The notes below the pieces were generated by a model, which worked only from the letters and a program-made list of their open reading frames with translations, was not told the origin of the DNA and did no database searches. A DNA stretch of 23,803 nt from positions 9,885-33,687 of the forward strand of contig JAMYWO010000264.1 in NCBI GenBank assembly GCA_024220525.1, given 5' to 3'. Both the position numbers and the translations under genes were made by a program. Origin of the DNA: Cochliopodium minus. Lineage: Eukaryota; Discosea; Himatismenida; Cochliopodiidae. This document shows, piece by piece, positions 10,183-20,100 of the stretch (the first letter of the stretch is position 1; every line of letters starts with the position of its first letter).

Positions 10183-10414
10183 ATGGGAATGGGATGTCTA
10201 TCATTTGTGAATGTTTTAAAACATTCATAGTATCCAAAATTATCCCTTTTTATTTCCTTTTTCTTTTTCCCCTTTTAATACAATATTTTAATTTCAATAA
10301 AATTAATTTTATAGTGTTATTACCACCAATGAAGCCAAAAATGATTTTTTCCCTGTATTGGGAGATCCTAGAATCATGAATTTGAGTGGTCTAATGTTAA
10401 AAGAAGAAGGATAA
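10183..10414 (+). CDS. Possible two-exon 48-aa protein, or 5' part of a larger gene
   Basis: Exon 10183-10229 (MGMGCLSFVNVLKHS) ends before a GTATCC donor. An acceptor at 10314 (TTTTATAG) leads into exon 10315-10414 in matching phase (Y split TA|T), reading VITTNEAKNDFFPVLGDPR and ending KEEG-TAA. The composition is varied and unlike the surrounding AT noise. I do not recognise the family. Further coding-like pieces on the same strand (10457-10542 and ~10697-10768) could be later exons if the intron donor is at 10390 (AGT G|GTCTAA), which would join them in frame. The gene structure is therefore unsettled. Confidence 0.35.
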
Positions 10415-11030
10415 ATTCAAAGAAAAAAAAAAAAATTGACTATGAAAAAAATATAGATACCTTTGCTTTGTATCATACAAATCATCATAAGATAAAGATG
10501 AGAGTTGAAAATAATCATACTCATTATTCAATGATCTTGTGATGAAATTTGACTTTTATTTGTAAATAATTTTATTGTAAGGATTCAATACTTATTTTTT
10601 GACCATTTTTTACATTATAATCATTTTTATTTTGCAACTGCATGACAAAAAACCTATCAAATTTTTCACAATTTTTTTTTTTTATATATTTTGGGAGGAG
10701 GAATTGAATTATTTGCGAAAATAGTGAAGATTGAAAGTGATTTGAATGGGTGGTATTCTGTAAAATAAAGAAATATTTATAAATCAATTGATTTCTAATT
10801 TCAAATTGTTTATTATTATTATATTCCACTTTATCCCAAATATATGATCAAATATAGTACTTTTCTTCAAAAATAATTGGAGAAAATAAGCTTTGTCTTC
10901 TTTGATCCTTGATTTTTTGATGCCTTTTAATTTTTTATTATATTTTTGATTAAAAATAAAAAAAAATTTGCTATTAGCATTTAAAAAAAAGCTTTTAATC
11001 AATAGATTGGTTTATAAAATACTTAAATAG
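10415..11030. other. Unresolved region with competing coding-like pieces on both strands
   Basis: On the plus strand, 10457-10542 follows a TATAG acceptor and reads DTFALYHTNHHKIKMRVEN up to TGA. About 10697-10768 reads GGGIELFAKIVKIESDLNGW up to TAA. On the minus strand, 10572-10829 and 10784-11002 are open and could be joined by an intron ending TTTATTTTACAG, giving a Lys/Asn/Phe-rich product. The two strands overlap, so at most one reading is right at any point. The plus pieces look more like a globular protein. The last ~100 bp before 11031 must also hold the promoter of the G3BP-like gene. I cannot assign a product. Confidence 0.3.
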
Positions 11031-12856
11031 ATGGATATTTCTGCAATAGATTTTGGAAGAAATTTTTTAATTGATTATTATGAAAATTTATGTTCAAACC
11101 CAAAAGGAGCGTACAACTACTTTAAACAAAACTCCCAATTTAACTTTGCTGAGAGTAGTTTTTCAAAAAGTTTTACATATATAATGGGCAATACCAAAAA
11201 AGTAAAATAAAAATTTTTATTTTGAATATGCAACCAAAAATACTAATTAATCATTTTATCTTTTCTTATCATCCATCATAAATAGCCTCTTAATCTCCAT
11301 GAAAATTATTTTGAAAAGAAATTTATACATGTTCTCTCACATGATATTCAATGTAAGAAGCAAAATTAAAAATTTATTGGAAAATTAATTAATTTACTCA
11401 ACAAACATTTGATAATATAAAAGTATCTGCAGGAGGAGGAATAATATTGATAGTGATTGGAAAAATAATAGATAATGAAGAAAATGGAGAACAAAAAGAT
11501 GCTCCTCAATTCATTCAAACTTTCTTTTTGATGCCTTCTTACGAAGAAATGGAAAGAGTCAATTTTTTTATTCTCAATTCTACTTTCAGATTTGTCACCA
11601 TCACTGATTCCAACGAAGTCAAAATCCTCCCCAAAAAGAGACTCGATGATTCTCTCAATGGAACTTCCAAGCAACAACAAGTAGATCAAGAAGAGATCAT
11701 TTCTCCCAATACTATCATCACCAACAGCAGCTATCATCAAGGAAACAACAATTCTGCCCCTCTCAATCTAAACAACACCAATAATAAAAAAATAAATAAC
11801 AATAATGTCAATGAGAAGAACAATATCAATGTTAATACCAACAATATCAACAATATCAATGGCAATACCAATATCAACAATATCAATGGTAATACCAGCA
11901 ATAATAATGGAAATGAGAATGTAAATTTCAATAATAAGAATAATGACTACAATGGGAGTGGAAATGGAGAAAAGAAGCAATTAGTGGTGAAATCAAAAGA
12001 TAAAAAGATCACCATCCTCCACAACAACAGCAATCAATCCTNNNNNNNNNNNNNNNNNNNNNNNNNNNNNNNNNNNNNNNNNNNNNNNNNNNNNNNNNNN
12101 NNNNNNNNNNNNNNNNNNNNNNNNNNNNNNNNNNNNNNNNNTAACAGTACTAACAATAACAATAACAGTAACAGTAACAGTAACAATAACAGTACAGGTT
12201 ATAACAGTACTAACAGTAATAATAATAGTAATAGTACTAACAATCCAGTGGGGAACAACTTGGTGAACAATGTGGTTACTTCCAAAAAAAGTTTTCTTGA
12301 AGCTGTTTCTTCCCAAAGTGTTAACAACAACAATAACAACACCACCAGAAACAAAAATAACAATCATAACATTAGTTCTAACAATAATAATAATGGAAGC
12401 AAAAGTAATAACAATAATGCGAACAACAAACTTCAAACAACAAATGAAACTTCAAACAACAATGGAAATAATAACAACTTCAACTACAATAACAACAACT
12501 CTACAGTAAATAATAATAGTCAAGAAAACAAAGAACAAAAGAGAGATAAGAAGATTATTTCACCATCATCAGTGTTTGTGAATAATGTTCCTATAACGAA
12601 TGAAAAAAATTTGGAAATATTTTTTTCAAAGTATGGTAATTTGAAATCTTTGGATTACTTGGATCAAAAAGGAATTGCTTTCGTTGATTTTGAAAAAATA
12701 GAACAAGCCGAAAACATTTTGAATATTTTTGCAAAGGAAGGTGTTCTTTACGAAGGAAAAAACTTGAGAATCGAAAGAAGAAGACCCAAAAGAAACAACA
12801 ACTCTAACAATTATTCCAATAATTACAGAAATAACAATAATAAAAATTCAAAATGA
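11031..12856 (+). CDS. G3BP: G3BP-like NTF2-domain and RRM RNA-binding protein
   Basis: Three exons: 11031-11201, 11286-11352 and 11424-12856. Phases match at both junctions (KK|PLNLHENYF and Q|L SAGGGIILIV). Residues ~1-130 form the NTF2-like domain: FGRNFLIDYYENL, then INLHE-type PLNLHENYFEKKF, and FIQTFFLMP.. FRFVTITD. A long Asn-rich low-complexity middle contains a 100-n gap (12042-12141). The RRM is near the C-terminus, with RNP2 VFVNNVP and RNP1 KGIAFVDF, followed by a basic RRRPKRNNN tail that may stand in for the RGG tail. G3BP proteins bind mRNA and nucleate stress granules; the Asn-rich linker would suit phase separation (inference). The frame stays open across the gap as drawn, but the AAC-type repeats are open in several frames, so the true length is unknown. 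Confidence 0.87.
12042..12141. other. 100-n assembly gap
   Basis: Exactly 100 n in a row, the usual placeholder for a gap of unknown length. It lies within the AAC/AAT (Asn) repeat region of the G3BP-like gene. NTF2 on the left and RRM on the right belong to one known architecture, so the order across this gap is probably right. Confidence 0.98.
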
Positions 12857-12959
12857 TTTTCACAATATTTAAATATTGTAATCCTAAAAATTAATTTTAT
12901 TAAATTTATTATTCGAAAATTTTCCAAAAAAAAAACAAATAAACAATTCAAAATTCTTT

Positions 12960-14196
12960 TTAGTTTTGTAATTCTTTTGTTTTTTTTGAATTCTTGAGGT
13001 GAATTTGTTCTCTTATTTTGGTGGAAGATAGTTTGTCTTCTATGTTTTGTTTATTTTCTGACAAATCAAAACTATCAATGCAACCAATCACCAAAACATC
13101 CAAAATTGAAAGTTCCTTTTCTTTTCTTTTTTTGTTGACAGCTTCCCCTCCTCTGAAAGTCTCTTCTGAAACAACTAATCAAAAAAAGAAAATACTTTTT
13201 GAAAAAAGTAAAATTTTTATTTATATTTTAAATACCTATCACTTGTAACAATGGGTCAACAATTGAAGGTCCAAATGGATCATCTTTTTTACAAAAAAAA
13301 AAATTAAAATCATGAAAAAGAAAAAAGAAAAAAAAGTAAAAGAAAAAACCTAATTCATAAATTTTCAATTCAATGTTGGGATTAACTGATTTACAAAATA
13401 TTTCAACTAATGATTTTCTTTCAGAAAAATTTTGAAGGAGTTCTTTGTATTTTTTGGGAGAAAGAGAAATATACTTATCTCCTGTTATCCCTATTGTCAA
13501 ACTTTTGGAAGAACAACATGATGATGCTTGCAATAATATCTTGTGGCCTGGATGCAAGTGATCAAAAGTACCTCCAATAACTGAATGTTCGTATGATTGT
13601 TTAATTTCTAAAATTATAAATAAAAATTGTTAAAAAATAAAAAATAAATTAAAAATTACTATAAATAGGATTATAATTTGATTTAGGAAATTTAGTTAAA
13701 AGAATTATTTTGGTATTCTTCTTTTCAAAATGTGAAATTAGATTTTCTTCTTCCTTTTCCTTTGATGTGAAGAAATAATCAATATTTTCTATTCTTTCCA
13801 AAAATTGATTTTCTTTATCTTGCGGACCAAGTATGATTACATCAAGGAATGGAGATAAAGTATATCCCAAAGTAATGTAATAGTGGATCAATATTTTTTG
13901 ATAGTGATCAAACTTGGTTTGAATTTAAAATGAAAAATGAAAAAAGAAATTCAAAAAAATTTTACCTCAACTTCTTTCTCTTTGAAATTAAGTTGTATAT
14001 ACAAGATTTGATTTCTATTTTCAGATTCTTTAAAGTAATTGGTTGTTATTTCTTTTAATACAAAAACATTCTCTTCATAATTTGTCTTGTCAGAAGGAGA
14101 TAATGAATCTAATATCAAAAATCCAGACAATTTATTCTCCATTCTCTTTGTTATGGATATCTTTTTCTTTTTAGGATCAATTTTTTTTAAAATCAT
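12960..14196 (-). CDS. PPAT: Phosphopantetheine adenylyltransferase, eukaryotic type
   Basis: Five exons: 13966-14196, 13660-13912, 13350-13607, 13236-13283 and 12960-13174. They sum to 1005 nt, 334 residues, with matching phases throughout. This is the fourth step of coenzyme A synthesis: 4'-phosphopantetheine plus ATP gives dephospho-CoA. The nucleotidyltransferase signature is plain: VIGGTFDHLHPGHKILL with the HxGH motif (HPGH) at ~180-183. Further family blocks are LTIGITGD, KYKELL, VNPNIELKIYEL, DDPFGPSIVDP, VVSEETFRGGEAVNKKRKEK, LDVLVIG and KLSSTKIRE. The ~160 residues before it are a divergent N-terminal extension, as in yeast Cab4 and the N-terminal half of COASY. There is no dephospho-CoA kinase domain, so that step must be encoded elsewhere. 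The start is only 50 bp from the divergent Qcr8 gene. Confidence 0.93.
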
Positions 14197-14246
14197 TTGA
14201 AAAAATAAAAAAAAAAAATCTTTTATATCTCATCTATAAAATAAAA
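14197..14246. promoter_or_regulatory. 50-bp divergent promoter between PPAT and Qcr8
   Basis: The start codons of the minus-strand PPAT gene (14196) and plus-strand Qcr8 gene (14247) are separated by only 50 A/T-rich bases. Both 5' UTRs and any core promoter must fit here or overlap the coding regions. No specific factor site is recognised. Confidence 0.5.
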
Positions 14247-14622
14247 ATGACTGGTAAAAAAATAATCTCTTTCAATATATTTTACGAAAACTTATTAATT
14301 CTCTATATTTGATTTAATATTAAAAGGAGGTCCATGGTAATTATCCTCATAAGAATTTATAAAGTGAAAAAATAAAAAATTTATAAATATATAAAAATTA
14401 TAAAGGCAAGGAGAATCAGGAAAGATCAGAGGACATGCACATTACTATTTATCACCAAATAGTCAAAATATATTTAATGGATTTATCAAAAATGCTCCAA
14501 AAAGAATTATCAGAAAATTTAAAAGAGCACATGCTTTCTTCCCTGCATTTGTAAGTGCTTATGCATTGTATTCATGGGCTAATTGGAAAGCTGATAAAAA
14601 TATCAGAGCAACATGGTACTAA
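14247..14622 (+). CDS. UQCRQ: Cytochrome bc1 complex subunit 8 (UQCRQ/Qcr8)
   Basis: Three exons: 14247-14253 (7 nt, ATGACTG), 14327-14336 (10 nt, GAGGTCCATG) and 14406-14622. Together they encode 77 residues, start MTGGPWQGESGKIRGHAHYY. Only this splicing opens the frame. The family blocks are visible: GHAHYYLSPNSQN, then FIKNAPKRIIRKF, and a single membrane helix (AFFPAFVSAYALYSWANW) followed by a short tail. Length and layout fit the ~70-80-aa UQCRQ family, a membrane subunit of respiratory complex III in the mitochondrial inner membrane. This shows that the organism keeps an aerobic respiratory chain. Two exons totalling 17 nt are unusual and would be missed by most gene finders. Confidence 0.88.
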
Positions 14623-14872
14623 AAATATTGGTTTAATGGATTCAAAGGAGATAAATAAACCTATTAATTATAAATTCTTTAAATTAAATTAAATCAATAT
14701 CATATCATCTTTCATATTTTTGAATAAACAAATTTGTTTGATCAAGTTGAAAAGTACTTTAAATTAATGCAAATAAATGAATAAAACAAGTGTTTAAAAT
14801 TTTAATTCATCAAATTGGTATAAACAAAAAAAGAAAATAAAATAAAAAATTGATCAAAAATAAAAAGGAGGA

Positions 14873-15810
14873 ATGGGAGTTTGCAGTTGTAAAAAACGGA
14901 CCAATTTATTCTGTTTTTCACATAAGAAAGCTGTATGCGAAGATTGCATTTGTACAGAACATAATACTGTAATCCCAAAAAAAGAAAAATATCAAAAAAA
15001 AAAGAAATAAAGTCCTTTTTATTCTTCATATATAGTGCCCCATAAAAAAATATTTAGATTGGTTGAATAATTCTAATTTCGAAACACCATCTTGTAGTGT
15101 ATGTAAAGAAGTATTCCAAGTAGGATTGGATGAATCTGATGAAAATAGTGCAATAAGATTGAAATGTCTTGATCTTTATCACAAAAAATGTTTAACACAA
15201 CACATTAATAATCTCAAAAATACAAATATATCTAAAGAAAATCATAATTGCCTGACATGTACTGTAATTTATCTTTAAAATTTTTTTGAAATTAGATTTA
15301 TTCAAAAAAAAAAACGTTATTTTTTGCTCAAATATTCATTTATTCTTTAAAAATTATCAGGGACCTATTTATACAAATGAAAAAACATCAAAATTGGAAC
15401 AAAATTTACAATCATTTCAATCTTTATTGGAAGGTAATAGTATTAATAAGGAAATCAATCAGTCCTCTTCTACTTTTGATGATTCAAATCCAAGAACAAA
15501 AACGAAACCACCAAATCTTCAACATACCGTTCCGACGGCTACGGTAACATCAAGATCAACATCAATCTCTTCAACTTTGAAAACAGGAGATGAAATAAGA
15601 TTACAAATTAATCCAGTAGAAGATGAAGAAGATGACAAGTATAAAAAGAAGAATACCTTTGATACTCTTACCAATTTTGAAAGTAACAAAATAACAAAGA
15701 GTATCTTTTCTAATTGTTCCAATCAAAAATTAATGGCGGTTATAATTTTCTTTGTGACATTTTTAACCTTTGTATTCCTATTCTTCTCATCCTCATCTGA
15801 AATAAATTGA
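14873..15810 (+). CDS. ZFPL1: ZFPL1-like zinc-finger membrane protein
   Basis: Three exons (14873-14968, 15036-15263, 15361-15810), all in phase 0, giving 257 residues. The N-terminus has the ZFPL1 pattern: MGVCSCKKRTNLFCFSHKK, then VCEDCICTEHNTC, KYLDWLNNSNFETPSCSVCK, LKCLDLYHKKCL and HNCLTCTGPIYT, i.e. a B-box-like and a RING-like zinc finger. A Ser/Thr-rich acidic middle (EDEEDDKYKKKN) is followed by a C-terminal membrane helix (LMAVIIFFVTFLTFVFLFF). ZFPL1 in animals is a cis-Golgi protein that binds GM130; zinc fingers face the cytosol with the tail in the membrane. Order and length fit the family (human ~310 aa; the middle is shorter here). Confidence 0.92.
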
Positions 15811-15981
15811 ATCTCTTCCCCTTCTTTCACTATTATTTTGTTTATTAAAATTTTTTTAGAATAATCGTTTTTGTTGATAGCAGTAGTATACAGATATATA
15901 CAAAAGACAAAGAGTTGGATGAGTATTTAGAATATTAAAATTTTTAATAAATTGAGGTTGTTTTTGAAATATAAATTGTTT

Positions 15982-16928
15982 TTAGAATAATTCAACTGTT
16001 GCACCAACTTCTTCCAAAGCCTTTTTCCAAGCAACTTCTGCTTCTTCGGTTGGTACATTTTCACCAATTACAGATGGGAGTTTATCGATCAATTCTTTGG
16101 ACTTTATTTGAAAGAAAAAGAAAAAAGATTAAGGGTTTTTCAAATAATCAAAATGTGTTGATGATATAGGGTAATAATTAATAAGATATGATTATATAAT
16201 TCATAATTTAAATTGATTGAGTTGTCATATAAAAGAAAAGGTATATTTTTTACCTCCATAAGAGCCATTCCTTTTTTAAGATTTCTGATTACTTTCAATA
16301 CTTTAATCTTATTTCCTTCAGCGATATTAGTGAGTTTGATGTTAAAAGAAGTTTTTTTAGGAGCCTCTGGTTGTTTTTCTTCTTTTACAACTTCCTTTGG
16401 TTCATTTGATTGAATTTGTTGTTGAGGCATTCCACCACCAAACATCATAGAAGGAGTGAGTTGTTCATTTGTGATTCCAAGTTTATCTTGAAGCAAATCA
16501 GTGATCAATACTGTTTCTGCTAAATTTAATTCTAAAATTTGTGAAACTATTTTTGATATTTTTTCTGGATAAACTTTATTTCCTGATTCATCTCTTGAAA
16601 AATGGGTGTCTGCAAAAAATGGCTTTCCATTATTTCCTTCTCTTGGTCCATTGCCCAATTCTGGTGTGGTATTATCTGAATAATATTTAATACCATAGAT
16701 ATTTGTAAATTTTTGTTGGTTCTTGAATTGGGTTGGAAAATTAAATGTGTATCTTTTATTTTTGAGAAGATCATTTGAGATATTATATAAAAAATAGGTG
16801 AGTATAAAAATAAAAATTATTATTTTTGTTTATTTTATTCAAATATTTGAGAGCAAATCAATTTATAATTGAAGGTATTACTTTGAGAATGGTTTTTTAT
16901 TGAACAATTTGATGGAATTCTTAATCAT
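15982..16928 (-). CDS. MRPL12: Mitochondrial ribosomal protein bL12m
   Basis: Three exons: 16882-16928, 16254-16752 and 15982-16101, 221 residues. Exon 1 encodes a typical amphipathic, basic mitochondrial presequence (MIKNSIKLFNKKPFS). The N-terminal dimerisation region reads KISKIVSQILELNLAETVLI. A Pro/Gln/Glu/Lys hinge (GGGMPQQQIQSNEPKEVVKE) leads to the L12 C-terminal domain: FNIKLTNIAEGNKIKVLKVI, then LMESKELIDKLPSVI and WKKALEEVGATVELF at the very end. bL12 forms the stalk that recruits translation GTPases. The first intron (16753-16881) removes a region with no in-frame start, which is why exon 1 was placed upstream. It diverges from the Zuotin gene with 209 bp between starts. Confidence 0.92.
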
Positions 16929-17137
16929 TTTTCCTCTTTATAAAGCAGAAACTATAAAATAATCCTTTTTTTTTTTTATTTTTTTTTATTTTGATTGGGA
17001 CTCATTGAATTCACCTGTCCATCTTTGAATTACATTTGCAAGCAATATTTTAATGATTATTCATTATGATTCTTTCAATGTTGAACAAAAAATTTATAAA
17101 TTTTTCCAACAAAAATCACAAAAAATAAAAAAAAAAA

Positions 17138-20100
17138 ATGAAACTAGCAATATTACCAAAAGATCCAAAGGAGAACTGGAATGATTCAATTATAATAACT
17201 GAATTCGTAAAACCAAGAACAAGAAAATTAGAGAATGCAGGAAAAGGATTTTATCACTTTTATGAAGAGGAGAAAGTTGATATTTCAAGTTTTGGTCAAA
17301 AATTGTTCGAGGAAACTCATTCTGTTGAAGAAACTTTCATTCCTGAAAAAAATCCATTTCATCATGAAAATAGCGAAAAAAAACAGAAAATAAGATTGGC
17401 ACAAGAATTATCAGATCATTATGAAGTTTTAGGTAAAAAACGAAGAAAAGGAAAATTAATTTTTTTTTTTTTTAATCAATCTTTACTTTTAGGACTTGGG
17501 GAATTAAGATGGAGAGCTACCATCGATCAAATCAGAAGATCATGTAAAAAAAAAAAAGATTTTCAATTTAATGTCTCCTTTTCTCAATTCAATCTTTTTT
17601 TTTCTTTCAACGAATAAATAGATAAAAAGTTGGTACGTCAATATCATCCAGGTAAAAAAAATCAATAATAGATAAAAACAATCATTATTAAATATTCTTC
17701 ACATTTTAATTAAAATATTCAAAATTAATTTGTTGAATTCTGATTAATTTCAATTTTTTTTTTTAAAAAAAAGATAAATTGGACCCAGAAAGTAAAGAAC
17801 TCCAAACATTCAAAGCAATTCAAAAAGCATATGAGATATTAAGTGACGAAGACAGAAGAAGAGAGTACGACTCCTCCGAACCATTCGACGACACCCTTCC
17901 CACAGGAAAAGAACCACCAGAGCAGTTTTTCAAAGTGTACGGAGACATTTTTATGAACAATTCCAAATATTCCATCAAAAAAGACATCCCTTCTTTTGGT
18001 GACGATTCCACTCCCATCCAATCCGTTTTCAACTTTTATAACTGGTGGTACAAGTCTTTTCAATCTTGGAGATCTTGGCCTAAGGGTACTTTTCTACATT
18101 TTTTTAAAATATTTATTTATTATTTATTTATTTTTTATTAAAATTTTTATATTTTTTATATTTTTTATTATTATTATTTTATTTATTTTTATATTTTTTA
18201 ATTTTTTATTGATATTTTTTATTGATATTTTTATTTATATTTATTTCATTTTTTTTTTTATTTTTGTTCATTTGAAATAAAAATGATGATTTTGAAAATT
18301 AACTTTCGTTCTTCCTATTAATGATGAAGGAGAAACTTTTTCACTGATTATTTCTTTTTTAACTTTTTTTTTTTTGATTAAACAATAATTAATTTTTTTA
18401 ATTTTTTTAATTTTTTTATTTACTTTTTATTTTTAAAATAAAGATTATGAAGAGTACAAAATAGAAGAAGCAGAAAGTAAAGAAGAGAGGAGATGGATGA
18501 AAGTTCAAATTGAAAGACTCAAAAAGAAAAGAAAACAAGAAGAACACAGTCGTATCGTCAAACTCATCGGTAATCTCTTTATTTTTTAAATTTTTTTTTG
18601 TGACAATAAATTTACTTTTTAATTTCTTTATTTTCCATTTTATTTACATTTTATTTATTTTTTGTTTTAATTATTTGTTTCAATTATTTTTTATTTTATT
18701 TCTTTTAATTTTTTTTTGAAATAAAAATGATGATTTTGAAAATTAACTTTCGTTCTTCCTATTAATGATGAAGGAGAAACTTTTTCACTGATTATTTCAT
18801 ATAAAAAAAATTTTTTATTAGATATTTTTAAAATATTTAAATTATTTTATTTTTTTATTTTTTTATTTATTTTTAATTTCACATTTTCATTTTTGTTTTT
18901 TATTTTTATTTTATATTTAATTTTTAAAAATTAACAGATTTGGCATACAAGAGAGATCCAAGAATTTTGAAACACATGAAGGAAGAAGAAGAGGAGAAAA
19001 AGAAGATAAGGGAGGATAAAAAAAGAAAAAAAGAACAACAAAAAAGAGACGAGGAAAATCAAAGAAATCAAATCAAATTGCAGGAAATCCAACAAAAAAA
19101 AGATGAAGAAAATCAACGTAACAAACAAAAAAATGAACAACAAAACCTCCAAAAGAAATTGGAAAAACAATTCAGAAGTTTTGCCCAAAAAAATAAATCT
19201 TCCATTTCACAAGGTTTTTTTTACTTTTTTTAAATCTTATTTTTTATTTTTTTTTTATTTTTTTTTTTGATTTTTTTACTTTTTTTTTTATTATATTTTT
19301 AATTTTATTTTTTTGAAATAAAAATGATGATTTTGAAAATTAACTTTCGTTCTACCTATTAATGATGAAGGAGAAACTTTTTCACTGATTATTTCATTTA
19401 TAAAAAATTATGATTATTATTTTCTCGTATTTTTTTATTATTGTTTTATTTTTAATTAACATTTTTTATTATCATTTTTTAATTTTAATTTTTTTTATTT
19501 TTTTGTTCAAAAAAGAAACGGTAGAGTTGATTTGTATTTCACTGAATGTGGAAGATCTTCAAAAGGTGAACACAAAGTTTGAAGAAAACGAGAAAGAAGG
19601 AATTCAATTGGCAAACGAATCCGCTGATTTAATCAGAAAAAAAAGGCAACAAGCACAACTAGAAATGCAAAAAAAACGTACTTCCCCTCTCCTATCCTCC
19701 TCCTCTTTTTATTTTTTAAAATGATTATTTAAATTAATTATTTTAAACTATTATTTATTTAAATTATTATTTTAATTGTATTTATTTTTTTGATCATTTA
19801 TTTTTTATATTATTTTATTTAAATTTCATTTTATTTTTTAAAATATTTTATTTAAATTTCATTTTATTTTTTAAAATATTTTATTTTATTATTTATTTTT
19901 TTAGAGGAAGAAAAAAAGAAGCAAAAAGAAGAGGGAACTGTAAAGGAATGGACACCTGAAGAGTTGAAATCATTATCCACTGCTGTAGTCAAAATTCCCA
20001 TTGGTATATATAAATATGTCCTTCTTTTATTTTATTAAATTTTTAATTTTTCTCTTTAATTAATTTTTTTTGAAACAAAAATGATGATTTTGAAAATTAA

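Noticed and set aside
11366-12436. Minus-strand ORFs opposite the G3BP-like gene
   Set aside because: They are hydrophobic Ile/Val/Leu shadows of Asn codons (AAT/AAC read backwards); the plus strand carries NTF2 and RRM domains.
14802-15029. Minus-strand 75-aa ORF
   Set aside because: It lies opposite the first exon of ZFPL1, whose Cys/His pattern is conserved; the ORF is Phe/Leu-rich and featureless.
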